From an uncultured Streptococcus sp. (lineage in GTDB: Bacteria; Bacillota; Bacilli; Lactobacillales; Streptococcaceae), in assembly GCA_934216185.1 (NCBI GenBank), contig CAKQBM010000033.1, positions 1 through 13,970 on the forward strand: DNA of 13,970 nt. Reading direction: 5' to 3'. The stretch's first letter is position 1. Every line of letters starts with the position of its first letter. The position numbers and the translations under genes are program-made. Below, one piece after another: positions 7,385-13,970 of the stretch. Under the pieces are notes generated by a model. It saw only the letters and a list, made by a program, of their open reading frames with translations, was not told the DNA's origin and made no database searches.

Positions 7385-8581
7385 CTATGGAATTATTTTA
7401 TCATCTATTCTTTTAGCCATTTTTCCTAAAAATACAGGCAGTAGAAGGCTAATCATGACTAAAAAGAATCCTAGATAAAGAAATGTTAGCACAAAGCCTA
7501 AATGGTCAATCAACCACCCTGTCAGTGGGAAGAAGACAATCATACTGAGGCTAAACATCATAGAGTAGACACTCAGCATGGTTGCCCTTACTTCACTTGG
7601 AAGGCGCTCTTGCAAATCGTTGTCAAAAATCGGCTGAAAAAGAGCATATAGAGCATTACTAATCAAATAAATCAAAATATAGATTAGAGGTGTTCCAAAG
7701 TAGGACAGCAGATAGGTAACTCCAGTCAGCAGGACGAGGACAGGGAAAAGCTTCAAGGCTGCATATTTCTTTCCAATCTTACTCGCTAGATAGACTGCGA
7801 CGATATTTAAGAGACTACCAAGTAGCATAACTGCTGAAATTTGCCAGCTACTTAAATCTGGTAACTGATTTTGATAGTAAAAGTAAAACATGCACATGAG
7901 TGTTCCGACAATCTGAGACAAAATCATCCAGTTGAAGAGCATGGGATGTCTCTTCAACTCATCCTTAACAGTCCAGATAATCTGTTTCATGGTCACACTA
8001 TCAGCTTTTTCTAGCTTGACACTGGGTTCTTTCAGCATCCAAATCAGAAAAAGAACTATGATAGAAGTGGCAATCATGATATAGTAGGTCAGGTGCAATT
8101 GACCATGTACAAAAAATCCTGCCAAAACTGTCCCCAAAGACTGAGTTCCTTCCGACACCCCTGATAGGAAGCTTGAAATGGATAGATAACGCTCCTTTAG
8201 TCCAGCCTCTACAGCCGAGTCATAGACCATTGCTGCGCTTGTTCCTGAATCAAAATTATAAGACAAGGCACTCACAGCCATTGCTAGTGCATAAATCCAA
8301 AAATTTCCTTGCCCAGCCAACATGAGAATAGAAGACACAATCCCTGCTATACGACTTAAATAAAGGTTGGTCTTATAGGAATAGCGGTCAGCTAACATAC
8401 CAGATGGAATTTCACAGAGAAGACTGGTCGTATGAAAGATACTTTCCAGAAGTCCAATCTGCCAAAGAGACATGCCGTTTTGACTGAGAAAGAGAATCCA
8501 AAAACTGGTAATCCCTAAAAATGCAAAAAACTCAACTCCAGCCATCAGGCCAATATTTTTCCGATAATTTCTTATTAACAT
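7385..8581 (-). CDS. Major facilitator superfamily exporter
   Basis: A 398-aa integral membrane protein with about 12 hydrophobic segments, the usual size of proton-coupled drug exporters. MFS motif A is at 61-73 (GMLADRYSYKTNL) in the loop after helix 2. The second half starts near the charged central loop (EPSVKLEKADSVTMKQ...). It resembles uncharacterised streptococcal exporters of the macrolide-efflux-like group, but substrate cannot be assigned. I choose ATG 8581, which has AAAGGAG at the right spacing and gives the expected cytoplasmic N-terminus (MLIRNYRKNIGL). A GTG at 8626 would add 15 polar residues and would overlap the stop of a 20-codon upstream ORF. It is transcribed divergently from the flavin reductase gene, with its own promoter, leader and terminator. 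Confidence 0.88.
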   Translation of the reverse strand: MLIRNYRKNIGLMAGVEFFAFLGITSFWILFLSQNGMSLWQIGLLESIFHTTSLLCEIPSGMLADRYSYKTNLYLSRIAGIVSSILMLAGQGNFWIYALAMAVSALSYNFDSGTSAAMVYDSAVEAGLKERYLSISSFLSGVSEGTQSLGTVLAGFFVHGQLHLTYYIMIATSIIVLFLIWMLKEPSVKLEKADSVTMKQIIWTVKDELKRHPMLFNWMILSQIVGTLMCMFYFYYQNQLPDLSSWQISAVMLLGSLLNIVAVYLASKIGKKYAALKLFPVLVLLTGVTYLLSYFGTPLIYILIYLISNALYALFQPIFDNDLQERLPSEVRATMLSVYSMMFSLSMIVFFPLTGWLIDHLGFVLTFLYLGFFLVMISLLLPVFLGKMAKRIDDKIIP

Positions 8582-8622
8582 CTTTTCTCCTTTAACAAGT
8601 GTATTATTATTTCTTTTGTCTG

Positions 8623-8685
8623 TCACTTGTTAATCTGTGCCTTACATGATCTCCACCCCTTTTTAGAAGCATTCTTCAACGCCAT
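8623..8685 (-). CDS. Possible 20-codon upstream ORF (leader peptide) of the MFS gene
   Basis: ATG 8685 opens a 20-codon frame with an AAAGGA Shine-Dalgarno 7 bases upstream. It ends in a TGA at 8623-8625 that overlaps a GTG in the MFS frame (GTGA junction). The peptide is basic (MALKNASKKGWRS..., seven Lys/Arg). It could be a translated leader peptide that controls the exporter, as known for some macrolide efflux genes, or chance. I do not recognise the sequence. Confidence 0.28.
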   Translation of the reverse strand: MALKNASKKGWRSCKAQINK

Positions 8686-8763
8686 TATTGTTCCTTTAAT
8701 TATTTATGAAATGATACCGGAAAAATAGCCGTTCCACGGTTTCTATTGCGAGTTTTCTTGTTT

Positions 8764-8792
8764 ATTTTAGCACTTATGTCATCATATTACAA
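8764..8792 (-). promoter_or_regulatory. Predicted promoter of the MFS gene
   Basis: Minus-strand TTGTAA (8787-8792), exactly 17 bp, then TAAAAT (8764-8769) with an extended TGC before it. Predicted start is near 8757, about 175 nt before the MFS ATG and about 70 nt before the upstream ORF. Confidence 0.62.
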
Positions 8793-8893
8793 GAGAATAT
8801 AGGAATACCCTTCAAAAATCAAATGCATTTCAGTCACAACTGACTAGAATTTCTGCAATTTTATCATTTTCAAATTAACTTTGAGCAAATTTC

Positions 8894-8922
8894 TTGCAAG
8901 GTGTTTTCTTTTGTTGTAATAT
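8894..8922 (+). promoter_or_regulatory. Predicted promoter of the flavin reductase gene
   Basis: TTGCAA (8894-8899), 17 bp, TAATAT (8917-8922). Predicted start is near 8929. The leader contains a small hairpin, CGAGA-GAGT-TCTCG (8935-8948), just upstream of the Shine-Dalgarno. Confidence 0.6.
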
Positions 8923-8974
8923 ATTTTATAACAACGAGAGAGTTCTCGAAAATTTAAGAAAAAGGAGACACATC

Positions 8975-9523
8975 ATGTCTAAAAAAGTATTATTTATCGT
9001 CGGATCACTACGTCAAGGTTCTTTCAACCACCAAATGGCGCTCGAAGCTGAGAAAGCACTTGCTGGTAAAGCGGAAGTTAGCTACCTTGATTATTCAGAC
9101 CTTCCTCTCTTTAGTCAAGATTTGGAAGTTCCAACACATCCAGCTGTAGCAGCTGTTCGTGAAGCAGTTCTCTCTGCAGATGCTATCTGGATCTTCTCTC
9201 CAGTCTACAACTTCTCTATCCCTGGAACAGTGAAGAACTTGCTTGACTGGCTATCTCGTGCCCTTGACTTATCTGATACACGTGGCGCTTCTGCTCTTCA
9301 AGACAAGTTTGTCACAGTATCATCTGTAGCCAATGCAGGTCATGATCAACTCTTTGCCATCTACAAAGACCTCTTGCCATTTATCCGTACACAAGTCGTT
9401 GGTGATTTCACTGCTGCACGTGTCAATGACTCTGCCTGGGCAGACGGAAAATTGGTTCTTGAAGAATCAGTCCTTAATTCACTTGAAAAACAAGTTCAAG
9501 ACTTGGTCAATGCGATCAAGTAA
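8975..9523 (+). CDS. NADPH-dependent FMN reductase family protein (flavodoxin-like)
   Basis: A 182-aa soluble flavoprotein of the NADPH-dependent FMN reductase (chromate/quinone/azo-reductase-like) family. The phosphate-binding loop GSLRQGSFN (10-18) follows the first strand VLFIV. SPVYNFSIPGTVKNLLDW (75-92) is the family's flavin-ring contact and dimer segment, and SSVANAG (116-122) is the second loop. Such enzymes move two electrons from NAD(P)H through bound FMN to quinones, azo dyes or metals; the physiological acceptor is unknown. I choose ATG 8975, with AAAGGAG 7 bases upstream, instead of the longer open frame that begins inside the predicted -35. It is the only plus-strand gene here, divergent from the MFS gene and convergent with yaaA. 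A role in oxidative stress beside yaaA is only an inference. Confidence 0.93.
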   Translation: MSKKVLFIVGSLRQGSFNHQMALEAEKALAGKAEVSYLDYSDLPLFSQDLEVPTHPAVAAVREAVLSADAIWIFSPVYNFSIPGTVKNLLDWLSRALDLSDTRGASALQDKFVTVSSVANAGHDQLFAIYKDLLPFIRTQVVGDFTAARVNDSAWADGKLVLEESVLNSLEKQVQDLVNAIK

Positions 9524-9533
9524 CTAATATAAT

Positions 9534-9589
9534 AAAAGCGAACAAGACTACTTTTCTGACACTCAGAAGGCTAGCTTGTTCGCTTTTTT
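9534..9589. terminator. Long, probably bidirectional terminator between flavin reductase and yaaA
   Basis: A 13-bp perfect outer stem (AAAAGCGAACAAG, 9534-9546, with 9575-9587) continues through a one-base bulge into CTA/TAG (9548-9550/9572-9574) and encloses an inner hairpin TTCTGA-CAC-TCAGAA (9554-9568). On the plus strand T6 follows. On the minus strand TTTT-ATTAT follows, so it probably serves both convergent genes. Confidence 0.9.
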
Positions 9590-9647
9590 CTCATTTTAAA
9601 CTAGAATAACTGATGATACATATTGTCAAATACAAAATATCTGATTT

Positions 9648-10376
9648 TTATACTTCCTTAACAAAAACCAATTCCTGTGGTTGGGACAGGTCTTCTCTGT
9701 AAACAAATCCTGCAAAGCTTAATCGACGAGCTTCATCGACCGTCTGTACTTGATTTTCTATCAGGGCTGTCAGGAAAGCACCACGCGCCTTCTTAGAAAT
9801 AGTTGAGTGAATTTTCAACTGACCCCCCTTGTCCTCCATAAATTTGAAGGTCACCATTTTTTCTCTGATTTCCTTAGAAAATACAGTCTCAAACTCTGAC
9901 GACAAGAGGGAGAAAATTAGGTCTTCACCATTCATAGCCTCATCGTAGGCTACCTTCCAATGACTCTTCAAAGTCTTACCAGCGACCTTTAATTTCATCA
10001 AAAAATCCAAACGGTGAGGTGCCATAGGTGACAAGGCTGGAACAACGCCATACAAAGCCGAGGTAATGAAGACATGATTTTCAAGATAGGCTTGTTCTGC
10101 CTCGGTTAATTTATCTCGCTTGATATGGCGGTACATAAGCCCATCGAATAGTTTCAAGGCTGGATAGTGTTGGGAAGTTTGCCTTTTCAAAGCTTGGATA
10201 TTTTGAAATTCTTCTGCCGCCTTTTCGGCTGATACCTTATAAAAACTTTCTAATTGACTAGCAGAATAGAGGGCCAAGGCATCAAGTACAGCCTGACTTT
10301 CTGGTCTTAAAGGAGTGGCTTCAATACTTGGCAAATCTGTATTCATTTCTTTTGCTGTTGGGATTAAAATTTTCAT
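9648..10376 (-). CDS. yaaA: Peroxide stress protein YaaA (DUF328/UPF0246)
   Basis: A 242-aa cytoplasmic protein that matches the YaaA family in length and in its start (MKILIPTAKEM). Other conserved stretches are YPALKLFDGLMYRHI (71-85), FITSALYGVVPALSPMAPHRLDF (102-124) and RGAFLTALIENQV (198-210). The E. coli member lowers intracellular iron and limits DNA damage during hydrogen peroxide stress. Mitis-group streptococci make large amounts of H2O2, so this role fits, though here it is inferred from family. The start is ATG 10376 because the family N-terminus is conserved there. No Shine-Dalgarno precedes it, and the predicted transcription start coincides with the ATG. It is a single-gene unit, convergent with the flavin reductase gene. 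Confidence 0.93.
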   Translation of the reverse strand: MKILIPTAKEMNTDLPSIEATPLRPESQAVLDALALYSASQLESFYKVSAEKAAEEFQNIQALKRQTSQHYPALKLFDGLMYRHIKRDKLTEAEQAYLENHVFITSALYGVVPALSPMAPHRLDFLMKLKVAGKTLKSHWKVAYDEAMNGEDLIFSLLSSEFETVFSKEIREKMVTFKFMEDKGGQLKIHSTISKKARGAFLTALIENQVQTVDEARRLSFAGFVYREDLSQPQELVFVKEV

Positions 10377-10382
10377 ATTGAT

Positions 10383-10411
10383 AGTGTAGCATATTTTTTA
10401 ACCACAACCAA
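10383..10411 (-). promoter_or_regulatory. Predicted yaaA promoter (leaderless transcript)
   Basis: Minus-strand TTGGTT (10406-10411), 17 bp, TACACT (10383-10388) with an extended TGC. Only six bases separate the -10 from the ATG, so transcription should start at, or within a base or two of, the initiation codon. Confidence 0.58.
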
Positions 10412-10455
10412 GAAATTCATCTGAAAAGAGATTGGGGAAAAAAGGCATTAAAATT

Positions 10456-10504
10456 AAAAAATGCATAGTATCAGGAATTGAGAAATCTTGATACTATGCG
10501 TTTT
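10456..10504 (-). terminator. Hairpin terminator after the 531-aa membrane protein gene
   Basis: A perfect 11-bp stem, GCATAGTATCA (10463-10473) with TGATACTATGC (10489-10499), encloses a 15-base loop. On the minus strand T6 (10461-10456) follows. It lies about 60 bases past the stop codon. A second, weaker dyad GAGG/CCTC (10542-10559) sits between. The flanking A and T runs could also allow some termination on the plus strand, but no plus-strand gene needs it. Confidence 0.78.
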
Positions 10505-10562
10505 ATGATGGAAAGATTTACTTTATTTTTCCTGAAATTGAGGTTTTGCCCAGCCTCTCCTC

Positions 10563-12158
10563 TTACTGTACTTTAAATGTCTTGAGATAGTTGTCTTTCC
10601 CTACTTGACCTTCGAAGCTTTTACCATTTTCAAGGTAAGGAAGGTCATCGGATACTGAGGCCTTAACCTTGTAAATCTTGCCATCAACTTTAAAGAAGTA
10701 GACGGTGTCGCCCTTGATAACAGCTGATTTGAGGTCTGCTACCACACCCTTGATGCTTTCTGTTGTTTCATTATCAATTTCAAGGTCGTTTTTATTAGCG
10801 TACTTGGTGAGCAGTTCTTCTGCTGTCGTGGCTACGATAACATTTTGGTACTCGACTGCGTCTACCAGAGCGTACTCTTTGACCAAGCCAGCATTGTCCT
10901 TCAAGCCCATGATGTAGAGAGGCTTGTCATTGAGGTTGATGAGGATTGGGAATGTTGCCTTGTAGGATTTCTCCTGAACAGCACCTTCTGCTGATTCACG
11001 GGCTGATTCTTCTGTCGCAGAAGCCAAACTGTACTTAGCGATTTCTCCTGTCCGCATATTTTCAAGGATGAAACCAAGATTACTTTCATCTGCATTGGCC
11101 GATGTCACACCTGTGTAGAGGTATATGTCATTACCTATAGACAAGTAATTATAACCCTTGGTAGTCTGGGTCACATTTTTCTTGGAAATCATGGCATTCC
11201 AGAAACCGTCCTTATACTTGCCGTTATAGTTGATTTGCTCAATAGTTTCCTCAGCTGGATAGACTCTGTCTACCCATTCTGGAACATCTGCCAAGCTATA
11301 TTCCTTGGTTTCTCCATTTGTAGCATCTAAGATAATGACTGAAGCAGGACGAGGAACTGCTAAGCCAAATTGCTTTTGGTAAACCGTTGCTACATAGAAA
11401 GGATTACCCTCATCGTCCACCTCGAAAGATGGAGTTTTGAAGATCTTGGTTGGGTACTTCAAGCGCAGGTGACGTTTGACGTCGCGGTTAAAATACTCCG
11501 ATTCAGAATACTTGATTGGTGTCTTCAAATCCACCAAGTTGGCATTTCCAGTGACCATGTCCACCTTGATATACTCGCCGATTCCCTTAGCTTGATTATT
11601 AAACCACTTGATAGGATCTGCGTATTCTAGTGGCGTAACGCGATAAGGTTTCCCATCAATCGTCAATTGGGTATAGGTGTCTGCCGCTACGTACTGCGAC
11701 ACCTTATCTGTTAGGGAACCCAAGTAGCGGTCACCAATTTTTTCAGCAGTACTTCTATCTAAAATAGGAACCTTACTGGTGTCAGTCTTAGGAAATTCAG
11801 AAAACTCTTTTTCCGTAAGCGTGACTACATTGGCATAATTTTTAGCCTGAAAAATGCTGGAAGTTACCAAGGAAACCAAAGCTGCCAAGAGAAGAATTCC
11901 TCCAATAGAAGCTAAAAGGATTTTCCCTAACCGATTGATTTTGAAACCTTCAAGATTTAAGGCAGCTTCCGCCTTGCCGTGGCGCACATGAACTGTTTTG
12001 ACAAGGTTTATCCCCTTGCCAAAACCAAATAAGATTGCTACAAGCAGCAAATGCCCACAGAGGAAAAAGAGAAATTCCCAGCTGGTCAGGTTAAGGGGCG
12101 GTAAAAAGATATACCAGGTCGTTGCGATAAAAATAAGTTCAAAGACTATTCGTTTCAT
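10563..12158 (-). CDS. Unrecognised membrane-anchored protein with four internal repeats
   Basis: A 531-aa protein of a type I know only as hypothetical in mitis-group streptococci. Three hydrophobic segments lie near the N-terminus (about 4-22, 26-47 and 77-103), then about 430 residues that are probably outside the membrane. That part shows four copies of a beta-type module, each with a strand pair followed by a turn like D..TGE.KEYSL: 196-209, 274-289, 363-378 and 415-431. A final beta-rich segment (478-530, KSAVIKGDTVYFFKVDGKIYK...) may be a small barrel. The modules recall PepSY-like repeats but I do not assign the family. ATG 12158 has a strong GGAGG, which includes the TAG stop of def, so the two are translationally coupled. 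Function unknown; an envelope role is likely from topology. Confidence 0.85.
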   Translation of the reverse strand: MKRIVFELIFIATTWYIFLPPLNLTSWEFLFFLCGHLLLVAILFGFGKGINLVKTVHVRHGKAEAALNLEGFKINRLGKILLASIGGILLLAALVSLVTSSIFQAKNYANVVTLTEKEFSEFPKTDTSKVPILDRSTAEKIGDRYLGSLTDKVSQYVAADTYTQLTIDGKPYRVTPLEYADPIKWFNNQAKGIGEYIKVDMVTGNANLVDLKTPIKYSESEYFNRDVKRHLRLKYPTKIFKTPSFEVDDEGNPFYVATVYQKQFGLAVPRPASVIILDATNGETKEYSLADVPEWVDRVYPAEETIEQINYNGKYKDGFWNAMISKKNVTQTTKGYNYLSIGNDIYLYTGVTSANADESNLGFILENMRTGEIAKYSLASATEESARESAEGAVQEKSYKATFPILINLNDKPLYIMGLKDNAGLVKEYALVDAVEYQNVIVATTAEELLTKYANKNDLEIDNETTESIKGVVADLKSAVIKGDTVYFFKVDGKIYKVKASVSDDLPYLENGKSFEGQVGKDNYLKTFKVQ

Positions 12159-12169
12159 TTGCTTTCCTC

Positions 12170-12580
12170 CTAAATGATTCGTCCTTCCAAGTGATCCAGT
12201 TCATGCTGGCATATCTGAGCTGGGAAACCTGTCAAAGTAATGGTCTGTTCCTGCCACTTGCTATCACGATAGGAAACTCTTATGGTTTCATAACGCTTAG
12301 TGGATCTCACTCCTGTCAAGGATAAACAGCCTTCCTCTGTCTCATAAGGTCCTTCAAAGGACAGGAGCACTGGGTTAAACATGACCACAGGAACCAAGCC
12401 CAGATTAAAGATAATCACGCGCTTCTGCACCCCAATCATATTGGCTGCTAGACCAACACAAGTTTCTCGATTTGCTAAAAGCGTATCCTGTAAATCTCTG
12501 GCAAGATAAAGGTCTTCCTGACTTGCCGGCTGAGACACCTGAGATAAAAACAAAATATCCTTTACAATTTTCTTCTCCAC
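12170..12580 (-). CDS. def: Divergent short peptide deformylase paralogue
   Basis: A 136-aa protein of the peptide deformylase family, metalloenzymes that remove the formyl group from nascent N-termini. Motif 2 (EEGCLS, Cys85) and motif 3 (HELDH, His126, Glu127, His130) keep all metal and catalytic residues. Motif 1, normally GxGxAAxQ, reads CVGLAANM (41-48): the first Gly is Cys and the conserved Gln that contacts the formyl group is Met48. It is also shorter than usual deformylases (about 165-205 aa) and stops soon after motif 3, without the C-terminal helix. This fits the secondary Def of pneumococci rather than the essential one. Activity may be reduced or directed at another substrate. 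The start is GTG 12580 with a GAGGA SD. Its stop codon lies within the SD of the next gene. Confidence 0.88.
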   Translation of the reverse strand: MEKKIVKDILFLSQVSQPASQEDLYLARDLQDTLLANRETCVGLAANMIGVQKRVIIFNLGLVPVVMFNPVLLSFEGPYETEEGCLSLTGVRSTKRYETIRVSYRDSKWQEQTITLTGFPAQICQHELDHLEGRII

Positions 12581-12609
12581 TTCCTCACACTCCTCTTGCT
12601 TTTTACTAT

Positions 12610-12646
12610 ATTATAGCAATTATAGCATAAAAGCCGATAACTGCAA
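12610..12646 (-). promoter_or_regulatory. Tandem extended -10 promoter of the def operon
   Basis: Two direct copies of TGCTATAAT lie 9 bp apart (12619-12627 and 12610-12618 on the minus strand). The upstream copy is 16 bp from a TTGCAG -35 (12641-12646). The downstream copy has no good -35 but could act as an extended -10 alone. Predicted starts are near 12612 and 12603. Confidence 0.78.
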
Positions 12647-12667
12647 GCCCTTTCCCTCAACTGTAGC

Positions 12668-12693
12668 AAAAAGCCATCCGAAGATGACTTTTT
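12668..12693 (-). terminator. Terminator of the Ca2+-ATPase gene with UUCG tetraloop
   Basis: Read on the minus strand: AAAAAGTCATC, loop TTCG, GATGGCTTTTT, an 11-bp stem with one G-U pair closed by a C(UUCG)G tetraloop and ending in T5. It starts at the base after the TAA stop codon, so the gene and terminator abut. Confidence 0.9.
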
Positions 12694-13970
12694 TTAAATC
12701 GCATTCTTGTCAAAACCGAGTTTGCGTTGGATAAACTTAACAATTTCGACAATGATAATCATTGAGAAGCTTCCGCCCATAACGATTCCCCATTGTGACA
12801 AGTCTAGTTTGGTTACGTGGAAGATTCCTTCAAGCGGTTCTACGACGATTGTTGCCATAAGAAGGATGAAGGATACCAAGATAGACCAGTTGAAGGTCTT
12901 AGACTTGAATGGGCCAACTGTCAAGATGGATTGGTAGACAGATTTGACATTGTAGGCATGGAAGAGCTGAATCAAGCCAAGGGTTGCAAAGGCCATAGTA
13001 AGGGCATCCGCATGAATGGCATGATTGTCACCCACGTGAACTGGATAAAGAAGGGCAAGACCATAAACACTCATAACAATAGCTGCTTGGAGTACACCTT
13101 GATAGATGATAGAACTCATGACACCACCTGAGAAGAAGCTCGCCTTGCGTCCACGTGGTTTGTGGGTCATAACACCAGGCTCAGCAGGTTCAACACCAAG
13201 AGCGATAGCTGGGAAGGTATCCGTTACCAAGTTGATCCACAAAAGATGAACTGGTTGCAAGACATCCCAACCAAACAAGGTTGATAGGAAGATGGTTAAT
13301 ACTTCAGCAGTATTGGCAGAAAGCAGGTACTGGATAGTCTTTTGAATATTAGAGAAGACCTTACGTCCTTCTTCAACTGCGACGATAATAGTCGCAAAGT
13401 TATCATCTGCAAGAATCATGTCAGAAGCCCCCTTGGAAACCTCTGTACCAGTGATTCCCATTCCAATACCGATATCTGCTGTTTTCAGAGCTGGCGCGTC
13501 ATTAACACCGTCACCTGTCATGGCAACGACCTTACCTTGTTTTTGCCATGCCTTGACGATACGAACCTTGTGTTCTGGAGACACACGGGCATAAACAGAG
13601 TATTGACCAACTACTTTTTCAAAGTCTTCATCTGACAGTTCATTGAGTTCAGCACCAGTTAAAACGTGGCCCTCTGTATCGTTTGCGTCAATGATTCCCA
13701 AACGTTTGGCAATAGCTTCTGCTGTGTCTTGGTGGTCACCTGTAATCATGATTGGACGAATTCCAGCTTCCTTAGCCACACGAACAGCCTCAGCTGCCTC
13801 AGGACGTTCAGGGTCAATCATCCCAATCAAACCAGTAAAGATTAAATCATTTTCAAGCTCTTCAGAAGTAAGGTTTTCTGGAATGCCATCAATAATTTTA
13901 TAAGCACCTGCAAGGACACGCAAGGCTTGGTGGGCCATTTCAGAGTTGTTTGTGTGAATGAGGTTTGTAA
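12694..13970 (-). CDS. caxP: Ca2+-exporting P-type ATPase, partial (N-terminus outside window)
   Basis: The C-terminal ~425 residues of a type II P-type ATPase that pumps calcium out across the membrane using ATP. The frame runs off the right edge: residues TNLIHTNNSE precede the internal Met at 13938, so that Met is not the start. Visible parts: MITGDHQDTA, the hinge motif TGDGVNDAP (13492-13518), then six membrane helices (M5-M10). Ion-site residues match calcium pumps: N and E in SANTAEV (M5) and N, T, D in NLVTDTFPA (M6). The phosphorylation motif DKTGT lies beyond the window. In S. pneumoniae the pump at this kind of locus is CaxP, needed for calcium tolerance; pacL/yloB are other names. 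Its terminator separates it from the def unit. Confidence 0.92.
   Translation of the reverse strand, partial: TNLIHTNNSEMAHQALRVLAGAYKIIDGIPENLTSEELENDLIFTGLIGMIDPERPEAAEAVRVAKEAGIRPIMITGDHQDTAEAIAKRLGIIDANDTEGHVLTGAELNELSDEDFEKVVGQYSVYARVSPEHKVRIVKAWQKQGKVVAMTGDGVNDAPALKTADIGIGMGITGTEVSKGASDMILADDNFATIIVAVEEGRKVFSNIQKTIQYLLSANTAEVLTIFLSTLFGWDVLQPVHLLWINLVTDTFPAIALGVEPAEPGVMTHKPRGRKASFFSGGVMSSIIYQGVLQAAIVMSVYGLALLYPVHVGDNHAIHADALTMAFATLGLIQLFHAYNVKSVYQSILTVGPFKSKTFNWSILVSFILLMATIVVEPLEGIFHVTKLDLSQWGIVMGGSFSMIIIVEIVKFIQRKLGFDKNAI

Larger units (their letters stand above)
8582..8974. other. Divergent intergenic region (MFS leader and both promoters)
   Basis: This 393-bp gap contains the ~175-nt MFS leader with a possible upstream ORF, the MFS promoter (8764-8792), about 100 bp without clear features, and the flavin reductase promoter (8894-8922). 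In the MFS leader, an interrupted dyad (AATAG..CCG at 8725-8732 with CGG..CTATT at 8736-8746) followed by T-rich sequence may fold. TCAGT/ACTGA (8830-8834/8839-8843) is a short dyad between the promoters. Confidence 0.7.

Noticed and set aside
8582..8626. GTG 8626 as the start of the MFS gene
   Set aside because: It adds 15 polar residues and has no SD, whereas ATG 8581 has AAAGGAG. Kept only as a possible coupling point for the upstream ORF.
8800..8870. A BOX-like or other repeat remnant in the divergent region (GAATACCCTTCAAAAATC)
   Set aside because: It resembles the start of some pneumococcal repeats but lacks the boxA core and any matching right end, so it cannot be supported.
8894..8974. 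A 27-codon N-terminal extension of the flavin reductase
   Set aside because: It would begin with TTG inside the predicted -35 box, adds a Cys/Phe-rich stretch absent from the family, and ignores the strong AAAGGAG before ATG 8975.
12707..13903. Plus-strand open frames opposite the Ca2+-ATPase
   Set aside because: Antisense shadows of a conserved gene; no promoter or SD and no recognisable domains.
13936..13970. ATG at 13938 as the start of the Ca2+-ATPase gene
   Set aside because: The frame continues open to the window edge with family-like sequence, and the protein would lack the phosphorylation domain; the gene is cut by the window.
1..13970. CRISPR arrays, tRNA or rRNA genes, integrase or transposase genes
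   Set aside because: No regularly spaced repeats, tRNA-like cloverleaf sequence, rRNA signatures or recombinase motifs were seen on either strand.

Overview
The window looks like chromosome of a mitis-group Streptococcus (S. mitis, S. oralis or S. pneumoniae type). Three things point there: a BOX repeat at 7141-7244 that carries the boxA core, the pneumococcal-like gene content from asnS to a Ca2+-exporting P-type ATPase, and the codon and Shine-Dalgarno style. Almost everything is on the minus strand. Only the flavin reductase gene (8975-9523) is on the plus strand.

Right to left, in the direction of transcription: (1) the 3' part of a Ca2+ P-type ATPase gene (caxP/pacL type), closed by a UUCG-loop terminator. 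(2) A two-gene unit from a strong tandem extended -10 promoter: a divergent short peptide deformylase paralogue (def) and an unrecognised 531-aa membrane-anchored protein with four internal repeats. (3) yaaA (peroxide/iron stress), apparently leaderless, convergent with the flavin reductase gene and sharing a long, probably bidirectional hairpin terminator with it. (4) An MFS exporter gene divergent from the flavin reductase, with a ~175-nt leader holding a possible 20-codon upstream ORF. (5) A BOX element abutting the promoter of the tseB-aspC-VOC-asnS operon. The order tseB-aspartate aminotransferase-asnS matches Bacillus subtilis ypmB-aspB-asnS; a small glyoxalase-fold gene sits between aspC and asnS. 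asnS ends at an intrinsic terminator.

The left 3.4 kb is accessory in character: one very AT-rich, very long gene for a YSIRK-type, probably cell-wall-anchored adhesin. About 1125 residues are visible and the C-terminus lies outside the window. It ends in a MucBP-like module and the start of a Muc_B2-like module. Its upstream region is unusual: an A17 homopolymer, an AT stem-loop, an extended -10 promoter, a 16-bp imperfect palindrome, and a TA dinucleotide tract touching the Shine-Dalgarno. This is the most interesting part of the window: a probable acquired adhesin downstream of a housekeeping operon, with two slippage-prone tracts around its promoter and ribosome-binding site.

There are no tRNA, rRNA, CRISPR or intact insertion-sequence features. 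All functional calls come from reading translations and motifs; no database search was possible.
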